64,000 bases of DNA from positions 2,652,183-2,716,182 of the forward strand of contig JAMWFC010000117.1 in assembly GCA_027475525.1 (NCBI GenBank), given 5' to 3'. Numbering within the stretch: position 1 is the stretch's first letter; each line of letters begins with the position of its first letter. Both the position numbers and the translations under genes were made by a program. The DNA is from Macrolepiota albuminosa (Eukaryota; Basidiomycota; Agaricomycetes; Agaricales; Agaricaceae). Positions 10,555-22,626 of the stretch are shown here, in pieces. Under the pieces are notes generated by a model, which searched no databases, had not been told where the DNA came from, and worked only from the letters and a program-made list of their open reading frames with translations.

Positions 10555-12635
10555 TCATCCTTCCTGCGAGTCGATGCCCTCCAGATCATACTTCCATTCC
10601 ATGTCTTTGCAAGTGGCGGTCCCGTATTTGAAATAGGCTTGACGATCATGGAGGCAAATGCAGGCCAGATTGGCTTTGGTGATGTGACGATGGTTATGAA
10701 GGATGTGGCCGTACTCTCGATTGCGTATTTGCATGAGGCCCTTGTTCAGCAATGCATCGATGTCATCGGCGGATGCGTCTTTCGGTGTATCTTTCAACTC
10801 CAGGAGAATGGCCGTCGGGTTGTCATTGCGGAAAAATAACAAGTCGAACCGATCACGTCCACTTTCGATGTTTGAGTGAACGCTCCAATGACGGTCCTGC
10901 ATCTCAACGGTCATACATAAAGCATAGACGTGATATAAGTCTTCGCGAGCTTTGGTGATGTCGAATTGTGATAAATTGTCGAGATACTTTCTCAGCAACT
11001 TCTCGAAATGCTCTCTGTCTCCACGGTGGATGTAGTCAATGAGCTTATCTGTGCCGGGAAGACCCTCCGTGAACGGTTGGGCGAACCATTCCATCCAGAT
11101 TGTGTAGACCTCGTAGTTGGGTATAAACAACGTTGCTTCTCGAGTTTGGCCTGTGCCTGGTTCCACAGCAAGATATCCGGCATGAACCATGAGTGCCCAA
11201 AAGATTGCGGGTCTGATGTCTCGGTCGAGCATGGTATGAGAGATGCACGCCTCTGGATCGAGAAGGACACGCAGTTGGCGAGGATTATCCTTCTCCTCAT
11301 CCGATTTGATAAGGCCACGGCAGGCATCAAAGACGACATCACAATCAACGTTAAACCAGAGAGCCCGATGGAGCATCTTGTCGATGCCTATGAAAAAAAA
11401 ACCAAAAGAGCAATGAGATAATGATGAGATACAGCTTTTCGGAAGACATGCCCGAGAGAGCCCAGTATTTGTTTACACGTGCATTCGCAATCGAATTTGT
11501 GACCGACCAAGGATTGTATATTGTAGTTCCATTCGCTCCAATGAGATAGCCATTGAAACATTTTTCAAGCAGCGTGGGCCACGAATCTGATTCAACCAAA
11601 TCGGCGATTCTTGCAACAGTACTGCGGAAAGTGACATCGATGGCCGGCCTTTTCGTTGAATTTGAGCAAAGTTGCATGACCTCTTTGCAGGTAAACCCGA
11701 AGGACTCATCGTATACGTCGTTTCTGCTTTTGATCATCGTCCTAAGCTGTGCAATGTTTACGCCTGCCAGCAATCCGCAGTAAGAGACAGGAAGGACGCC
11801 AACGCAAAGCGCTTTCCGCAAGTGAGGATTGCTCTAGTGTTTCTTTCTTTCAGCTGAACAGAATCTTTGGAAGCAAGAGTCAATATGACCTACCTTCAAC
11901 AACGAAGTGAAGAAAACCCTTGAGGGGCCCTGGGCAACTTCAGAAAATTTTCGGTCGTACAACAGTTGTTGAGGGTAATCGTAGTCGTCGATAAGAATGA
12001 TGAATGATTGGCCAATGTACGTCTTGACCTCGTTCAACATCTCTTCGACCAATCCTGGGAGGGTGCAGCCCTCCCTATTTTCGAATGTCTTATCAATTTT
12101 GTGCACGACTTCTGGCGGACATGCTGGTAGAACGCTCTGCTTGAGCTGGTCATAGAAGGTTGATAAGAGGGCCATTCTATATTCCTCAAGATTGTTAGCG
12201 TCCAGATCTTTTAGGCATAGGAGGAGTACGGGATATTTGCCCATATGTTCCATACAGTCTGGGCAGTCTGCTATTTTCATCCGGGAGAACAAATCATGAC
12301 GTTTACGAGCTTGCTCAACGTCTGGTATAACTTCGAAGAAATGTCTGAACAAAGACAATATTAGAAACAACAAGCAGATAATTAAATATGAGAGCTTACT
12401 TCAGCATGCTTAAACCCAGAGATTTGCCGAAGCGACGAGGCCTGAGGACGACTGACACGTAACACGGATCACTGTGCCAGAAATCGTGGACGAGCCACGA
12501 TTTATCGACAGTTTTGAATTGACCGACCAGCTCAACAAAGTCGTCTGTTCCCGGCCAGATGTCATTCTTTTCGTTTAGCAAATGTGGGGAGTTTCGAGAA
12601 GGGTGCGGAGCAGTTTGTTGTGATGACACATTCAT
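10555..12635 (-). CDS. AAA-ATPase-like protein with C-terminal PD-(D/E)XK nuclease-like domain
   Basis: Four exons run from ATG 12633-12635 to TGA 10555-10557. The N-terminal region has YVSVVLRPRRFGKSLGLSML, the P-loop typical of the predicted AAA-ATPase family PF09820. FIILIDDYDYP follows as Walker B. A middle region has CTKEV-like FTCKEVMQLC and INSIANARVNKYWALSG-type sequence. The last ~100 residues contain RFDLLFF...AILLELKDT, matching the D and ExK residues of the DUF1703/PDDEXK_9 nuclease-like domain. Intron 3 seems to use a GC donor (TCGG|GCATGT) with acceptor CATAG, because no GT donor in the right phase is visible. Function in fungi is unknown; the family is patchy and shared with bacteria. 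Confidence 0.82.
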
Positions 12636-14072
12636 CTGTGATGGTCTCTGTGGGGAAGACGATCCTAGCCTCCTCCTTTTATTGGAGGGAAAATTGTGAG
12701 GTGAAGTAGACGTACAATGTTGAAAGACTGGCAGTACCGTACCAGAGCCTCCTCTAGTAAATGTTTGTTCTAATGGGACAGGTAGTTGTCGATGTCGTCT
12801 GACTACGGAATATCACTGCAAAATATGGTCATTGATGATTCATTCATGACGTATGTTATCTCTCGGCGTAAAGGCGGGTTCCGGAGGTAAGGAGCCTTTT
12901 CGGAGGCCTATGCGCAACAAGCACCGACACGGGCGGCTTGAGCAGCCAGTCCGGCGAGGTCCGCATCCTTCATCTACGAACTTTGTGCGTAGACAATTTC
13001 TTCGGCGTCGAATATCTTGTTGAACACGAGAAGAAGAAGGCGCCAAAAGCGGCAGCATACGCGTAACGATGGCAAGAGCATCCTCCAGCATTGCAGGTGG
13101 TGGTGGTGGACATCTCACATCTCCTCAGAGTGCCGGCGGTGATGGTCTCGGTGATGGTGGCGACAAAAGTTGGGTGACGCGACACCCATGCACGATGCTG
13201 CAAGTCAGAGCTTTGCTTATTATGGAGTCGGACCGTCTTTCTGATGATATTCCAAACAAGTCTCATCGGACCCATTTATGTCGGCAATTTTGATTCAGCG
13301 CCATCATCGAGGGTTGAGCGTATGGATTACCGGGCAACGACTCAAGTTGAGCAGTAAGAACATTAGCAGACAATCGTCGCTGGCTTGCCAACAACAGCAG
13401 AAAAACACGAATGTTATCATGAAATCTTGGACCACTGCTCAAGCTCACCTTTCGGATTTCCGTACGGTTGCCAGGCAGGTCTTTACAATAAGTAGACTAC
13501 AATAATTTATATTTGTATCAACTCAGAAAAAAAAACATGTATCTGATACGTTTCATCACTATTGCAGTGCTGCTTGCTAGCAAAAATGATCCACACAACA
13601 TTCAGGGGGAAGAAACAGCCTCGACAGCCCTGAGAAAATATACAAAACCCATCCATACTCCTCCACACGTTTCCCGTTGACCTGGCCGGGCGCACAAAAG
13701 GCATGGCACACGACCATGTTCCAGATTTAGATATACCGCAACGAGCGCACTGTAAAATGATGCATATGACGGAAATAGGTAGATCGTGAAATTCGTGGGA
13801 TTCTCCGGGTTTCCCTACTATCACTCTATATTCCAGCCCCAGATCGAGTCGAGGAGCTCCATCAGACTGGACACTCCAATGCATAACATCAGACAGGCGG
13901 CATGGAACTGGGAAGGAACTACTCCGCCCGTGACCGTGAGGTCCCACGGTAATGTGGCCTACTCTTGTCCTGCGTGGCGCCGCGCGACGTAAAGCCGACG
14001 GAGCGGTTTTTGACAGACACGAGGGGAAGAACCGTAATTTTAGGTCGTGACACTGGTCGTAGTGCAGCAGCC
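12636..14072. other. 1.4-kb stretch with short unconvincing ORFs
   Basis: The left part should hold the AAA-ATPase promoter. Several overlapping frames exist (12,840-13,290 on both strands). One minus-strand frame, 13,507-13,884 from its first ATG, contains a Cys-rich CIILQCARCG stretch. None has recognisable domains or splice partners, and both strands being open suggests GC-rich chance frames. No gene is called. Confidence 0.3.
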
Positions 14073-15882
14073 TCAACGCTTCATGCCGAGATACACTTCA
14101 GGACCAGAGACTTTGCTCCACCGCGAGGACGCAATCGGACCATAACGCGCTACGGCATGTAATGGAGGGGCCGGGGCGTGCTTTGGGATAGGTGGAGGGA
14201 GAGGCCGCATATTCGCTTGCGGGGGAGGATGCTGAGCCTGGGAATGGGAAGCCGCAGTGAGACGCTGTTTCCATGCATTACGAATAGCGATTGAGCGTGA
14301 AAGAAGCTGGCAGGGTTCAATGAATCAGAGCTAGAGGAATAAGATGAGTTGGACTTACAGCATCCTTCTCGACACCATCAACGATACTTTGTATGATATT
14401 TTCAACGACATTCTTATGATTTCCTTGCGGCTTGTCGTCTCGGAAACGCATCATGCGCCAATGCGATACGACGGGGTCCCAGTGCACTTCAACTACTCGA
14501 TCATCGACTTGCTCGCGAGATAGCTTCAACCTATGAAAGCGGCAGATCAATACGAGAACACAACAATAGCCACCACCGAAGTGATACAGGCGCTAGCAGG
14601 GAAGATGAACGTACTTGTGCCACTCCTCATCATCTACATACATCTCATCGTATAATTCGTACTTTGAAACTCCACGTTCGTCACCACACCACACGTGTAG
14701 AAGGAACACAGGCTTTCCATGGAAATCAGGCTTCTCTGGTTGATTGCGGAGAGGAGGAAAACGCAGTTCAAGCTTAAAGTCGATCGAGTTTTCCGATGGA
14801 GGCTTCCATTTCATGCTCGAGGAAAGTAAGCACGTAAGGACATGAAAGATCGAAGGGGTAAGGACGTACATATTATGGTCTGTGCCTGGGGTATAGGGCG
14901 TGTTAACGCAGGTATAGATGAGACCATCGTTTCCGTGCTGTAGAGCCGGGATGTCGACGGCAAAGACCTTATCAACGTGGTATGAGAAGTTGATCTCCTT
15001 GACTTTGATGCTACAAACAGAATATTAGGAAGGGAAAGACGTTGACGATTCAAAACCTACTCGAAAGGCTGAGATTTAGCCATGTGAGGGTGGTCCTCCA
15101 ACATTTTAGCATATGGTTTGTAGAACCATTCCTGAAGTCTCTAGTGCTTACAGATGAGTGCCGATTCGGAGGAAAGTACACAAAAAACGCACTCCATATC
15201 GTTTATCCAGAGGTCGCGACATGACATTCGCCTCATCCACTACCAAACAATCAAAAGCCAGGAAGCGCAAAATTTGCTACAAACGCGTCAAAGAAGCGCG
15301 TATACCAAAAGATGTGGTGCCCGTACCTCCTTTGTTCGCGGATTCACGTCAATGACAAGCTCGCCATCAATAAGCGTATCACGCAATGGTACCATAGGAT
15401 TCTCATGGTGCGGGAAGAATATGCCACTAATCAGGTGGTAGGTATTGTGACGGTCGATCTTCAAAAAACTCTCTTGTCAACATTCTTACGGGCCACGCAG
15501 ATGGCTTGACGTGGGTGCGCACCAAAAAAAGCGACTGATCTCCAGAAACGAGATTGGTGTTGATTAAGAATAGGACGCGGACACCATCAGATTTTTCACA
15601 GACCCAGTAGCTAATCCGTGTGATTAGCTGGATAGAAAGGGCTTGTCAGGGCAGTTTGGCGTACTCTGCACTTTCCAATTTATCGAGATCTCTAGTGCCG
15701 AAACTCACGGGCTGACTGCCAGGAAACCTGCACATCAGGTGAGCACCGTCGGCGATAATAAGAGAAAATAACTACCTGGGCCGGTCCATATGACATATCT
15801 TGGCGACATGGGCTTTCAGCCAGTTTTCTTGATCAGAATTACGCGGTACGAGGTTGCCTGGTATGTCTGGAATGAGGGGCAT
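14073..15882 (-). CDS. CEG1: mRNA capping enzyme, GTP:RNA guanylyltransferase
   Basis: A multi-exon gene runs from ATG 15880-15882 (MPLIPDIPGNLVPRNSDQ) to TGA 14073-14075. Exons give FPGSQPVSFGTRDLDKLE, then YWVCEKSDGVRVLFLI with the KxDG lysine that takes GMP. Next come NTYHLISGIFFPH, LRDTLIDGELVIDVNP (motif III), RFLAFDCLVVD (IIIa), EWFYKPYAKML, LQHGNDGLIYTCVNTPYTPG (motif IV) and LKWKPPSENSIDFKL (motif V). The OB-fold part has VDDRVVEVHWDP, then WRMMRFRDDKPQGNHKNVV. A proline-rich tail ends SKVSGPEVYLGMKR. It caps nascent mRNA in the nucleus. All nucleotidyltransferase motifs are present; exon ends between motifs III and V were read by frame only. Confidence 0.92.
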
Positions 15883-16095
15883 AACCAAACGCGACAAGGG
15901 AGAGTGGTTGAAAGAATTAAATAATTGCACAGCCTTAAGTAAGCATGCTCGGAAAAAGTTCTCTCAAAAGTCTCATCTCATCTCACATAAATAGGCACGA
16001 TAATATTCGAATAGAAAAAGATAGTCGTTCAACTCCCTACACGAGATTAATAGAGTGGAAAGACTATGTGAATGATATGGCACGAAGCACCGCAT

Positions 16096-16858
16096 TCATC
16101 GGTCCTCTGCCCATTCCTGCAAAGAAAAAAACACTTAGACAAAGTTATCAGCGATCGAACAAAGAGCTTGTCTTACGTTCTCCTTCCTAATTTGGGCCTG
16201 TGGAAAAGTAAGAGCGAATGAGACAGCTGGTACTAGCGAATGTCAGGGATACCCACCTCCTCCTCCGGTGTGAAGTCATTGACGATGTTGAAAAGCTTGC
16301 GGATTTCTTCAGGCGTCTTTCCCTTGATCATGTTGGCGACGGTCTTGCAACCAACATCACTGTAAGTGGAGTCACATGAACCTGTTTCAAACGGTGCGGA
16401 CGGAGCACGAAACATACAGCAGAGGCTTGATATCGAGGTAGTTAGCAGCAAGGATGATCTCAAAGAGCATCTCCTGGTCGACAGTAATGAATTTCTGATC
16501 CCATTCGCTGATATCTGTTGTGCGCTTGCGTGTTTCATCCTGGTTTGAGTCTGCATCTGCGGCAGGTAGAGGCTCGCCGCGGTGATGCTCACAGTATTCG
16601 AGGACCTGAGTCATCGTGAGTCAAGTAGATTGGGGTCCGGAAGAGAACAAACTTTTTTCAAGACGCTGGAAGATACGTTGGGCAAGGGAATCGGCTGATC
16701 TGACTCGCCAACATCTGTATTGGGTGGATTCAGTTTGGAGGGAGGTCCATGTGATCGAGACACCGACCCTCGAGCATATTCTTGATGAGAACGGAGCGCT
16801 CGACGACATCCTTATCAGCGGTGAATTGCTCGTTGTCAGAGGTGACGAGAAGGACCAT
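16096..16858 (-). CDS. SKP1: SCF ubiquitin ligase adaptor Skp1
   Basis: Six exons run from ATG 16856-16858 ([20 protein letters not shown]) to TGA 16096-16098. Exons read [10 protein letters not shown], then [73 protein letters not shown] and the end QIRKEN-EWAEDR. This is the full BTB/POZ-like fold plus the C-terminal helices that bind F-box proteins, at normal length. It bridges Cul1 and F-box proteins in the SCF ligase. It diverges from bL27m across a 178-bp shared upstream region. Confidence 0.95.
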
Positions 16859-17036
16859 TGCGGCTTGGAAAAGGTAGGAACAGACAAGTGTGGCGTTAGA
16901 ATAGAGTAAGTGTTGTAGCCTGTAAGTATATGATTGGGAGATATAATATTAGACCCCCGCTTCGGTGATGGCCGAAGGTCCACCAATTTCTGTGTCTTTA
17001 GTCTCTTTTGTCAGAAGGGGTATTGTCTCTTCCATC

Positions 17037-17631
17037 ATGTCCTTTTTTTCTCGATGTTCTAGCGCCGCTAGAAGCCCCTTTTCTATTCTTGGTACTATTG
17101 TTAATATAAAATTGTCTTGTATCTAACTCATCCATTAACTCCAGGGGCTATTCGTACTGCTACAAAGCGTGCAGGAGGAACCGTACACAACCACGGAGGA
17201 TCCCCCGGCAAACGGTTGGGAGTCAAGAAATTCTCCGGTACATTCGGTTTTCCTTTCTTTACTGGGCTAATGGTCTCCTCCAACAGATCAACCCGTGATA
17301 CCAGGAAACATCATAGTACGGCAGCGAGGGACACTATTCCATCCTGGACAGCATGTAATTCTCATTTTGTTCTCCCTTCACACTGTTATGTAACCAAGCC
17401 ACACAGGTGAAAATGGGACGCGACCACACGATATACGCAGATGCTCCTGGGTTTGTGCGGTTTTACAAAGAAAAGTGGATGCGAGGGGAGCGACGGTTTG
17501 TCGGAGTGGTGCTAAATCGTGGAGAGGTGCTTCCGAGAGACGAGGCGGCGTTAGGGCGGAGTCGATACTGCGGGTTGGTGAACCTTCACAGCCCGACGCT
17601 ACAGCCACGCCGTATTGTGGCAAAAAATTAA
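17037..17631 (+). CDS. mitochondrial ribosomal protein bL27m
   Basis: Four exons begin MSFFSRCSSAARSPFSILGA, an Arg/Ser-rich mitochondrial presequence. The mature part TATKRAGGTVHNHGGSPGKR is the bacterial L27 start, and LGVKKFS, DQPVIPGNIIVRQRGTLFHP and GQHVKMGRDHTIYADAPG follow. A fungal-type extension ends RRIVAKN at TAA 17629-17631. Introns begin at G|GTACTATTG, G|GTACATTCGG and CAT|GTAATTCTC. L27 sits next to the peptidyl transferase centre of the mitochondrial large subunit. Intact. Confidence 0.94.
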
Positions 17632-17755
17632 TGTGATGTCCTCGATATAATTACTAATGAACTAATTGACTATGCCCCTCAGTTAAGACATGCTATCAGA
17701 GACAGTCCTGTCCTGTCTAAAAATAGTCACTTCTTAATCTCTCCTTCCCACCACC

Positions 17756-18675
17756 ATGGACGACTTTGAGCTGACTATCACTGCACTCAAGCCGGCAGGT
17801 AATCTCAAATCGCTCTTTGATCATATTCTCTCTCTAATCTCGTATCAGCCCTACCGTCAGAAGAAATAATTCTCACTGCTGCAACCCGCCTGATCGAGTC
17901 AACAACCACTTGGAAACAAGGAAAGACATACCACACCAACGTCAAGACTTGTCACCGCCCGAAGGGCCCCGCCGACGGCGCTCCTTGGCATTGTCGTATT
18001 AGTGAGCACCCGCCGACAGAGGCGACATTCGACCAGTTCTGGGCCAAGTTAGGCGAAGACAAGGCGCTGAATGAGAAAGAGTCTGAATCTCATACCACTT
18101 GCCCGTGGCATGCAAATCTCCTAACGTATGAGATGTCCCCTTTCATATATAGGTTCATTCCGGAGATTAAGGAAGTCATCAAGCTCAAGGAGGTGTCTCC
18201 AACCGCATTGATTTGGGCACTCTACTATACATTTACTCCACCAGTGTCCCCGCGCGTCTTTACAGTCATCCAAATCCGCCATCTGGATACGGCATCCGCC
18301 AAGCGCAAAGGGTGGGAAGCCTAGTATCCCCAAGTGTTCTTTGATTGACATGTTGTTTGACATAGGATGATTGTCTCACTTCCAATCGACCTCAGCGGAC
18401 CAGAGGACAAGAAGCTTGCGGCACTAGAACCTGAAGGCGTACGCGGTCGCTACGTCTCTGTCGAAACAATCACCGAACTCGATAATGGTCGCACCGAGTG
18501 GCGCATGGCGACTTCTAGTACCCCAGGCGGCATCATTCCATCCTTTGTCGTGGAGAGTTCCATGGACAGCAAGATCGCATCTGTACGTGTCAACCATTCT
18601 TCAGGGGATCCAAGCCTTACAAGTTTCTAGGACGTGCCTCATTTCATGACTTGGTTGCGTCAACTGCCGAAGTAA
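17756..18675 (+). CDS. DUF3074-like (START/SRPBCC-fold) protein
   Basis: ATG 17756-17758 (MDDFELTITALKPA) opens a gene of about five exons ending TAA 18673-18675. Exon reads include WHCRISEHPPTEATFDQFW, SPTALIWALYYTFTPPVSPR, MIVSLPIDLSGPEDKKLA, VRGRYVSVETITEL, EWRMATSSTPGGIIPSFVVE and DVPHFMTWLRQLPK. The order WRMATSS, then GG-IP, then a terminal DV--F--W helix is that of fungal DUF3074 proteins, predicted lipid-binding START-like folds. No catalytic residue can be assigned. It is convergent with the glutamine-synthetase-family gene, with only 92 bp between stops. Confidence 0.75.
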
Positions 18676-18767
18676 GAATTGACGTATACATGTAACATTA
18701 CAAATGGGATACTGTCAGGAATATATAACCCCATACCCCTGACAATGGAAAGTATCTACACGTGTTG

Positions 18768-20986
18768 TTATGCGAGTTCAAGATATCGTTCGACTTGAGA
18801 GGATGCTCATTTCAGTAGTGCGCTCGAGGAAGTCAAGACAAATGTGTATAAACGAACCTTCCCAGTCGGTAACAGCCTTATTCCAAAGTCGCACCTCATG
18901 CTCCCTGGTTCCTCCGTAATGATCTACAAAGTCATTTCCAAACATACAGGACTCTCTAGCGATGCTTTCGGAACGCATCATGTGCTGCGTCGCTGCTTCT
19001 AATGACGTAGGCAGCATCTTGACCTAGAATCAAACATCGGCTCTTCTGCTCATCACCTTTATTAACTAAGTAAAGGGAAAACCCACCTTTCCCATCGATC
19101 TATCCTCTGCAGTCAAAAGTTTAATGGGCTTACACGGCAGCGCAAGCTTCTTCTCAATACCCCTCAGGCCAAGAAGGAAAATCGCGCTGAGGGCAAAATA
19201 GGGATTCATATCCGCGCCAGGTACGCGTATCTCAAGGCGTGTGGCGGAAGGTGGCACAGACGGTGGGGAGATGATGCGGATGGATGCGGCGCGCGAGTCA
19301 TACCCGTAGGTAACTGCGTTGGGTGCCCAAAAGGCCTCACCACCTACGAGACGTTTGTAGCCATTTATTGTAGGAACGAGCTCAGAGGGGTTAGATTGGA
19401 TGGGTTATAAAAAGAAGGCATCTTACCAGAGGCATTACTAGTCGATTAGTGAACATTGGTTTAGTCTTTGCGTTTCAAGATACCTGATAAAGCACAGACC
19501 ATCTGCGATGCCATCGAGGATTCCCGCGAGGAACCACTCGCCCTCTTGACTGAGATATCGTGTATCTTCATACTGAGCGTCCTTTCGTCCATCTTTCCCA
19601 TCAACTTCGGCGAGAGAAAACACGTTAGTACCCGTATTATCCCGTAGTGACACATGTACGTGTCTACATTTCCATGTTAGCACCACTCTACCATCTCGAG
19701 ATATTACGACTCACCCACTGCATCCTGGGAGCTAGAGTGTGGTTGAACACAAGGAAATAAAGAGAAAAGACACAAGACAGCGTACATTTCCCCAGGGCTT
19801 AGCCATGAAACTGGGCATTACACCATGTTTCATACCGACGCTCTTAGTCAAGTACTTGAACAAGACGGCGTTGTCAGCCATTTCGAGGACGTTGGTGTAT
19901 GCAAGGGCGGTTTCAAAGACACCAGGGCCCGTTTCGGTATCTCATGCGTACATTAGGGTTGTATCAGGACTTTGATTCGAACGAGCTTACGGTGCCCTTC
20001 AATGGGTATCCGGAACTGTCTGCCTAAGTCGAAGATGTCATTGAAGTACCCACTGTTGAGTTGCGTGCGCAGAAGAGAGTAACCGTGGTCTGTAAAGATC
20101 TTAATCAACAACTCATATGAGGAGAACGCGACGGACTCCCTGGGGTCAAAGGCGTCAGATTAGTAAATTTCTTGTCTACCACTGAAGTTGCAGTCTCTGA
20201 TGAGAGGATAATGAGAGGTCGCCTTGATCAGCAAGACAATAAGATACCTTTGAAATTGAAGTACTAGGAACAGAACACGATCAGCACGACGACCCAACGG
20301 ATACTTGTAGCAGACGGAACACCTCATACTCGACACCCGCGTAACATTCTCTGCCAATCTTCGCAGCCCCCTCTGATGCAAGCTTTGTGATTCCTCTTGG
20401 ATCCACACTCAAAGGTTGCTTTGTATCCGGATCGAGGAAAGACACAAGGAAGAACGGGACATTGTCCTCCCAGGGAATACGGCGATAGGTGGATATGTCT
20501 ATGCTTGCTATGACATCCCTGTACCCGTTCTGTTTGTTGGATATCAGAAGCTCACGCGTGTATACCGCGTCATGGATGTCCCAGCCACTGCCGTTGGTCG
20601 GCAGAGTAAATAGGTGATTCGTTGGATAGATACGCACAATATAACGCTGCAGAATCCAAATCCATCTGTTGAACCTGCGCTGAGAAACTTCTCCTTCGAC
20701 TGTCGTGGTATTGATTAACTTTGAATGGTAAGTGATTAATGATCCATTCACCATGAACTTTCCCCGAAGCACGCCATCGACTGTGAGATTTGATAAACTA
20801 TAGCTTCTGACATTGTATGCTCTAATTCATACCGTCAATTCCTGATCGCGACCGAGAGAACTTGAGCATGTGAATCTTCGTAAGTTGTCACTCCGGCATC
20901 CACTCACCAGCTACTTTAACCTTGGTATCTGATTCCAAGAGTTGTTTCAAATCTTGTAGAGATTTAGGAGCTGGGAGCTTCGCCAT
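18768..20986 (-). CDS. glutamine-synthetase-family enzyme (type I-like, FluG-related)
   Basis: Many short exons run from ATG 20984-20986 (MAKLPAPKSLQDLKQLLE) to TAA 18768-18770 (end VERYLELA). Reads in order are VAGIDVDGVLRGKFM (beta-grasp), FGWDIHDAVYTRELLIS, GYRDVIASIDISTYRRIPWE, REC-AGVEYEYFNFKE, NHGYSLLRTQLNSGYFNDIF, TETGPGVFETALAY, KHGVMPSFMAKPWGN, GCSGHIHVSLRDNTG, YGYDSRAASIRIISPP and TRLEIRVPGADMNPYFALSA. These cover the glutamate, metal and ATP sites of glutamine synthetases. In basidiomycetes such proteins sit beside the true type II enzyme, so the amine acceptor is uncertain (ammonia or a polyamine). The gene looks intact but needs about a dozen introns, two bounding exons of under 20 bases. 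Confidence 0.85.
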
Positions 20987-21517
20987 CAGGAGAGCTCAAT
21001 TCTTCGTTCAGTAGTTCACTTAAGCACGGTCTGCCGAAAGGCCGGTGAAGATCTCCTTTCATGCTCCGCTGTAAATTTAAACGCCCGATCCCAAGAGTGA
21101 TAAGATTAGTGTACGAGAGAAAGAATAAGAGAACAAATTGCCACAGGAGGCTTGCTCTGATCCTTAGGCTCAAGAATAACCAATATAGCCTTCTCCAATG
21201 CATTTGAGAGCATCAAACCAAATTATTGGGTGCAGGGAATGATATCCTTTGGCAAAACAATGTAAAAACACAGTAGAAATGATTCACTTGATTTCAAATA
21301 ATGGTACTTGGTCTGATGCTCTTGAATGCATTGGAGAGGGCTATGTTGGTCATTCTTGAGTCTAAGAACCAGAGCAAGCTTCTTGTAGCCATAGGCTAGA
21401 CACATCAATAGCAGGTCATGGCACCAGCTCTGGATATCTTGCCACATACAATCTAAACCTAGCACACATAATTTATTTATTTTACTATACCCAATGGTCA
21501 TGCATGGCAAGTGACAA
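20987..21517. other. CpG-poor degenerate repeat sequence
   Basis: After the promoter side of the glutamine-synthetase gene the base composition changes abruptly near 21,230. The stretch has almost no CG dinucleotides and many TG and CA. A minus-strand open frame here (21,223-21,579) reads like a decayed transposon ORF but I could not assign a family. Confidence 0.4.
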
Positions 21518-22582
21518 TGATAATGCCAACTGTGGTTGAGTGTGCTAGATGTTATGCAGTACAATGCCATCTTTAGCACCTGGTGTGCATAGTATGCAAG
21601 GGGTTCTGACAGAGTTCTGGTGTGCTCAAGCTAATATGATAAGACAATGTGCTAGATAATAGTGCTCCTAATGCTACCTAGCAAACTGTAAGCTTCATAG
21701 TTTGAGCAAAGATATTGCAAAGAGAAAAAATAGCACAACAAAATGTGCCTGTAAGTGCTACTGTAAATGATGAAGACAATGTAGACAATGCTAGTGCCCA
21801 ACTTAGTGACAAAGTCAGGTCAAGCTAGCACAATTTGAACATTGAGCATAACTGGATGCTAATAGGTTACAATTCGTTGCTATTTACATGTTAAATAGCT
21901 ATCTTTTATACTACATGCTACTGTATTTTAGAAATGAGTCCATCTGCAGTGCTACCAATTAGTGCCTCTCCTCATGATTACAGCTAACAGCAACTTATTG
22001 ACAGCAATCAGCAGCACATGGGTGATGGCAACCAATGGCATTACAGCCTATTGGCCACAGCAACTCTAAAACTACTTAAAATTCCAATAAGTCTGCTTAC
22101 TTTTTAATATAAGTCTGATTGGCCAGGCTACTCCAGGGTATAGTCAGAAAATCCTCAACAGTTGCTGTAAGCACTAACTTCAGCATTAAACATTGTATCT
22201 CTTTCTGATAGGTTAAAATGCTGGATTTGAGTATATCTTGTTTTGTCATTATTACTTCTTTATACTTCTGATTGAGGTGCCTTGACAAATAGCAGCACCT
22301 AATGCTAACTCCTTTCAGAATTGATCAGGGTTTGGTCAGAGTCACTTTCCCATCATTGCACTAGTGCTATGAGTCCTGAGCTTCCTGAGTCCTTGAAGTC
22401 AATGAATAGTAGATGATGAGTGGCTAGTAAATAGTGGTTAAAACTGCTAAGTGAAGCTTGTATTGAGGAGCAACAGCTAGAGGTGTCCTGAGTCTAGGAA
22501 GGTCACTTGAGTCTCCAGACTGACAAGTGTCAGTAGGCCTATAGTGTTCCTTAATGCACTTAGCCTGAGTAGAAGCCTATCA
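21518..22582 (-). mobile_element. relic solo LTR of the element-D family, CpG-depleted
   Basis: It runs from TGATAATGCC to GCCTATCA, 1,065 bp, and aligns over its whole length with the D LTRs at 49,294 and 62,441. Examples are CCAACTGTGGTTG at the start, AGAGATATTG-type AAAGATATTGCAAAG, ACATGTTAAATAGCTATC and GTAGAAGCCTATCA at the end. Most differences are CG in the D LTR and TG or CA here. No internal region or second LTR is attached, and no target duplication is visible. Confidence 0.85.
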
Positions 22583-22626
22583 ATGGATCTGATCAGTGAT
22601 AGCACTGGTGGCAGCTAGAATGACAA

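Noticed and set aside
13507..14076. 189-codon minus-strand frame downstream of the capping enzyme
   Set aside because: Starts at TTG; the first ATG leaves 125 codons with no recognisable domain. It touches the capping enzyme stop, so it could not be a separate well-spaced gene.
16616..16909. 97-codon plus-strand frame
   Set aside because: It is the reverse strand of SKP1 exons 1-2, which are certain.
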